A stretch of DNA of 16,171 bases, taken from positions 1-16,171 of the forward strand of contig JASGFF010000062.1 of NCBI GenBank assembly GCA_047605685.1, written 5' to 3'. Position numbers and translations under genes: made by a program. Below the pieces are notes generated by a model. The model was not told where the DNA came from, did no database searches, and worked only from the letters and a program-made list of their open reading frames with translations. Within the stretch, counting starts at the first letter, position 1, and every line of letters begins with the position of its first letter. Below, piece by piece: positions 15,749 through 16,171 of this stretch. This stretch comes from JAUASV01 sp047605685 (GTDB lineage: Bacteria; Actinomycetota; Actinomycetes; Actinomycetales; Microbacteriaceae).

Positions 15749-16171
15749 GACGTCGATCCTCCCACAGGCCGGGCGACCGCGGCGCGCATCGCGGCGAGCA
15801 CCTCGGCCTCGTCCGGCAGCACCGTGTCCGGGTCGCCGGCCACGAAGATGCGCACCTGCACGAGCGCCTGCTCGACGAGCATGTCGAGACCGTCGACCAC
15901 CCGGCCGCCGGCCTCGAGCCAGTTCGCGGCGAGCAGCGACGGCCAGGGGTCGTAGGCGACCTCGAAGAACACGGATTCCCGCCGCAGCCGCTCCGGGAAG
16001 TGCAGCGCGTGCTCGGCGCCGCCGGGCAGCGTGCTCGCCACCAGCTCCGGCGCCCCGGCCGCCCCCGCCTCGGCCGCCCGTGGCCCGGTCGCCCCTGGCC
16101 CGCCGTCCTCCCCTGTGCCGAGCGGCGCGAGCGTCACCGGCAGGCCGAGGCGCTCGCCGAGCGGCGGCAGC
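15733..16171 (-). CDS. aroE: Shikimate dehydrogenase, C-terminal part (5' end outside window)
   Basis: AroE reduces 3-dehydroshikimate to shikimate with NADPH. Only the last 145 codons are present, and the frame stays open to the window edge, starting LPPLGERLGLPVTLAPLG. The C-terminal NADP-domain signatures are readable: ELVASTLPGGA (the nucleotide-binding fold edge), VFFEVAYDPWPSLLAANW, GGRVVDGLDMLVEQALVQVR (the conserved catalytic-domain Gln helix) and the final LAAMRAAVA helix. A Gly/Ala/Pro-rich stretch (GTGEDGGPGATGPRAAEAG) before the ASTLPGG motif is longer than usual and looks like a loop insertion. The methionine-like start at 16137 is an internal GTG, not the gene start. Confidence 0.93.
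   Translation of the reverse strand, partial: LPPLGERLGLPVTLAPLGTGEDGGPGATGPRAAEAGAAGAPELVASTLPGGAEHALHFPERLRRESVFFEVAYDPWPSLLAANWLEAGGRVVDGLDMLVEQALVQVRIFVAGDPDTVLPDEAEVLAAMRAAVARPVGGSTSCSVG

Overview
The window is a dense, very GC-rich stretch in which every supportable gene lies on the minus strand. Gene order runs from high to low coordinates: aroE (partial), aroC, aroK, aroB, aroQ, efp, nusB, then a marR-type regulator and a MATE efflux pump, then pyrR, pyrB, pyrC, a small membrane-protein gene, carA, carB, pyrF, and the first 50 codons of a gene that looks like an actinobacterial IHF / guanylate kinase. High GC, frequent GTG starts, TAnnnT-type -10 boxes, GTGA/ATGA stop-start overlaps and the aro-efp-nusB-pyr order point to an actinobacterium. 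The IHF-like start and the form of several proteins suggest Microbacteriaceae or a close relative; that family assignment is inference.

Right part (11340-16171): the shikimate genes aroE-aroC-aroK-aroB are tightly overlapped and aroQ follows after a 57-base gap. Together with genes outside the window they carry DAHP toward chorismate. efp and nusB follow, coupled by a GTGA overlap. They are translation and transcription factors usually found beside these genes in actinobacteria.

Middle (8764-11339): a marR-MATE pair sits between nusB and pyrR, two genes that are close neighbours in other actinobacteria as I recall them. A consensus-like promoter (TTGACC, 17 bases, TAGAGT) lies between marR and the pump gene. 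It is overlaid by two tandem copies of an inverted-repeat box (TTAGAACYCTAA), which looks like a MarR-family operator. This is probably an accessory drug-efflux module.

Left part (1-8901): this is the de novo UMP operon pyrR-pyrB-pyrC-orf-carA-carB-pyrF, with every gene overlapping the next by 4 or 8 bases. The untranslated leader of pyrR holds a textbook PyrR-binding loop (UCCCGAGAGG in a hexaloop hairpin). Its lower stem pairs with the pyrR Shine-Dalgarno sequence, so UMP-bound PyrR probably represses translation of its own gene and, through coupling, of the operon. Just upstream are a TATAGT -10 box and five tandem 13-bp repeats. pyrD is not in the cluster.

No tRNA, rRNA, CRISPR array, insertion sequence or prophage gene is visible. 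No stretch over 300 bases lacks a gene. The long plus-strand reading frames opposite carB, pyrC/pyrB and aroB/aroC are mirror images of high-GC codon bias, not genes.
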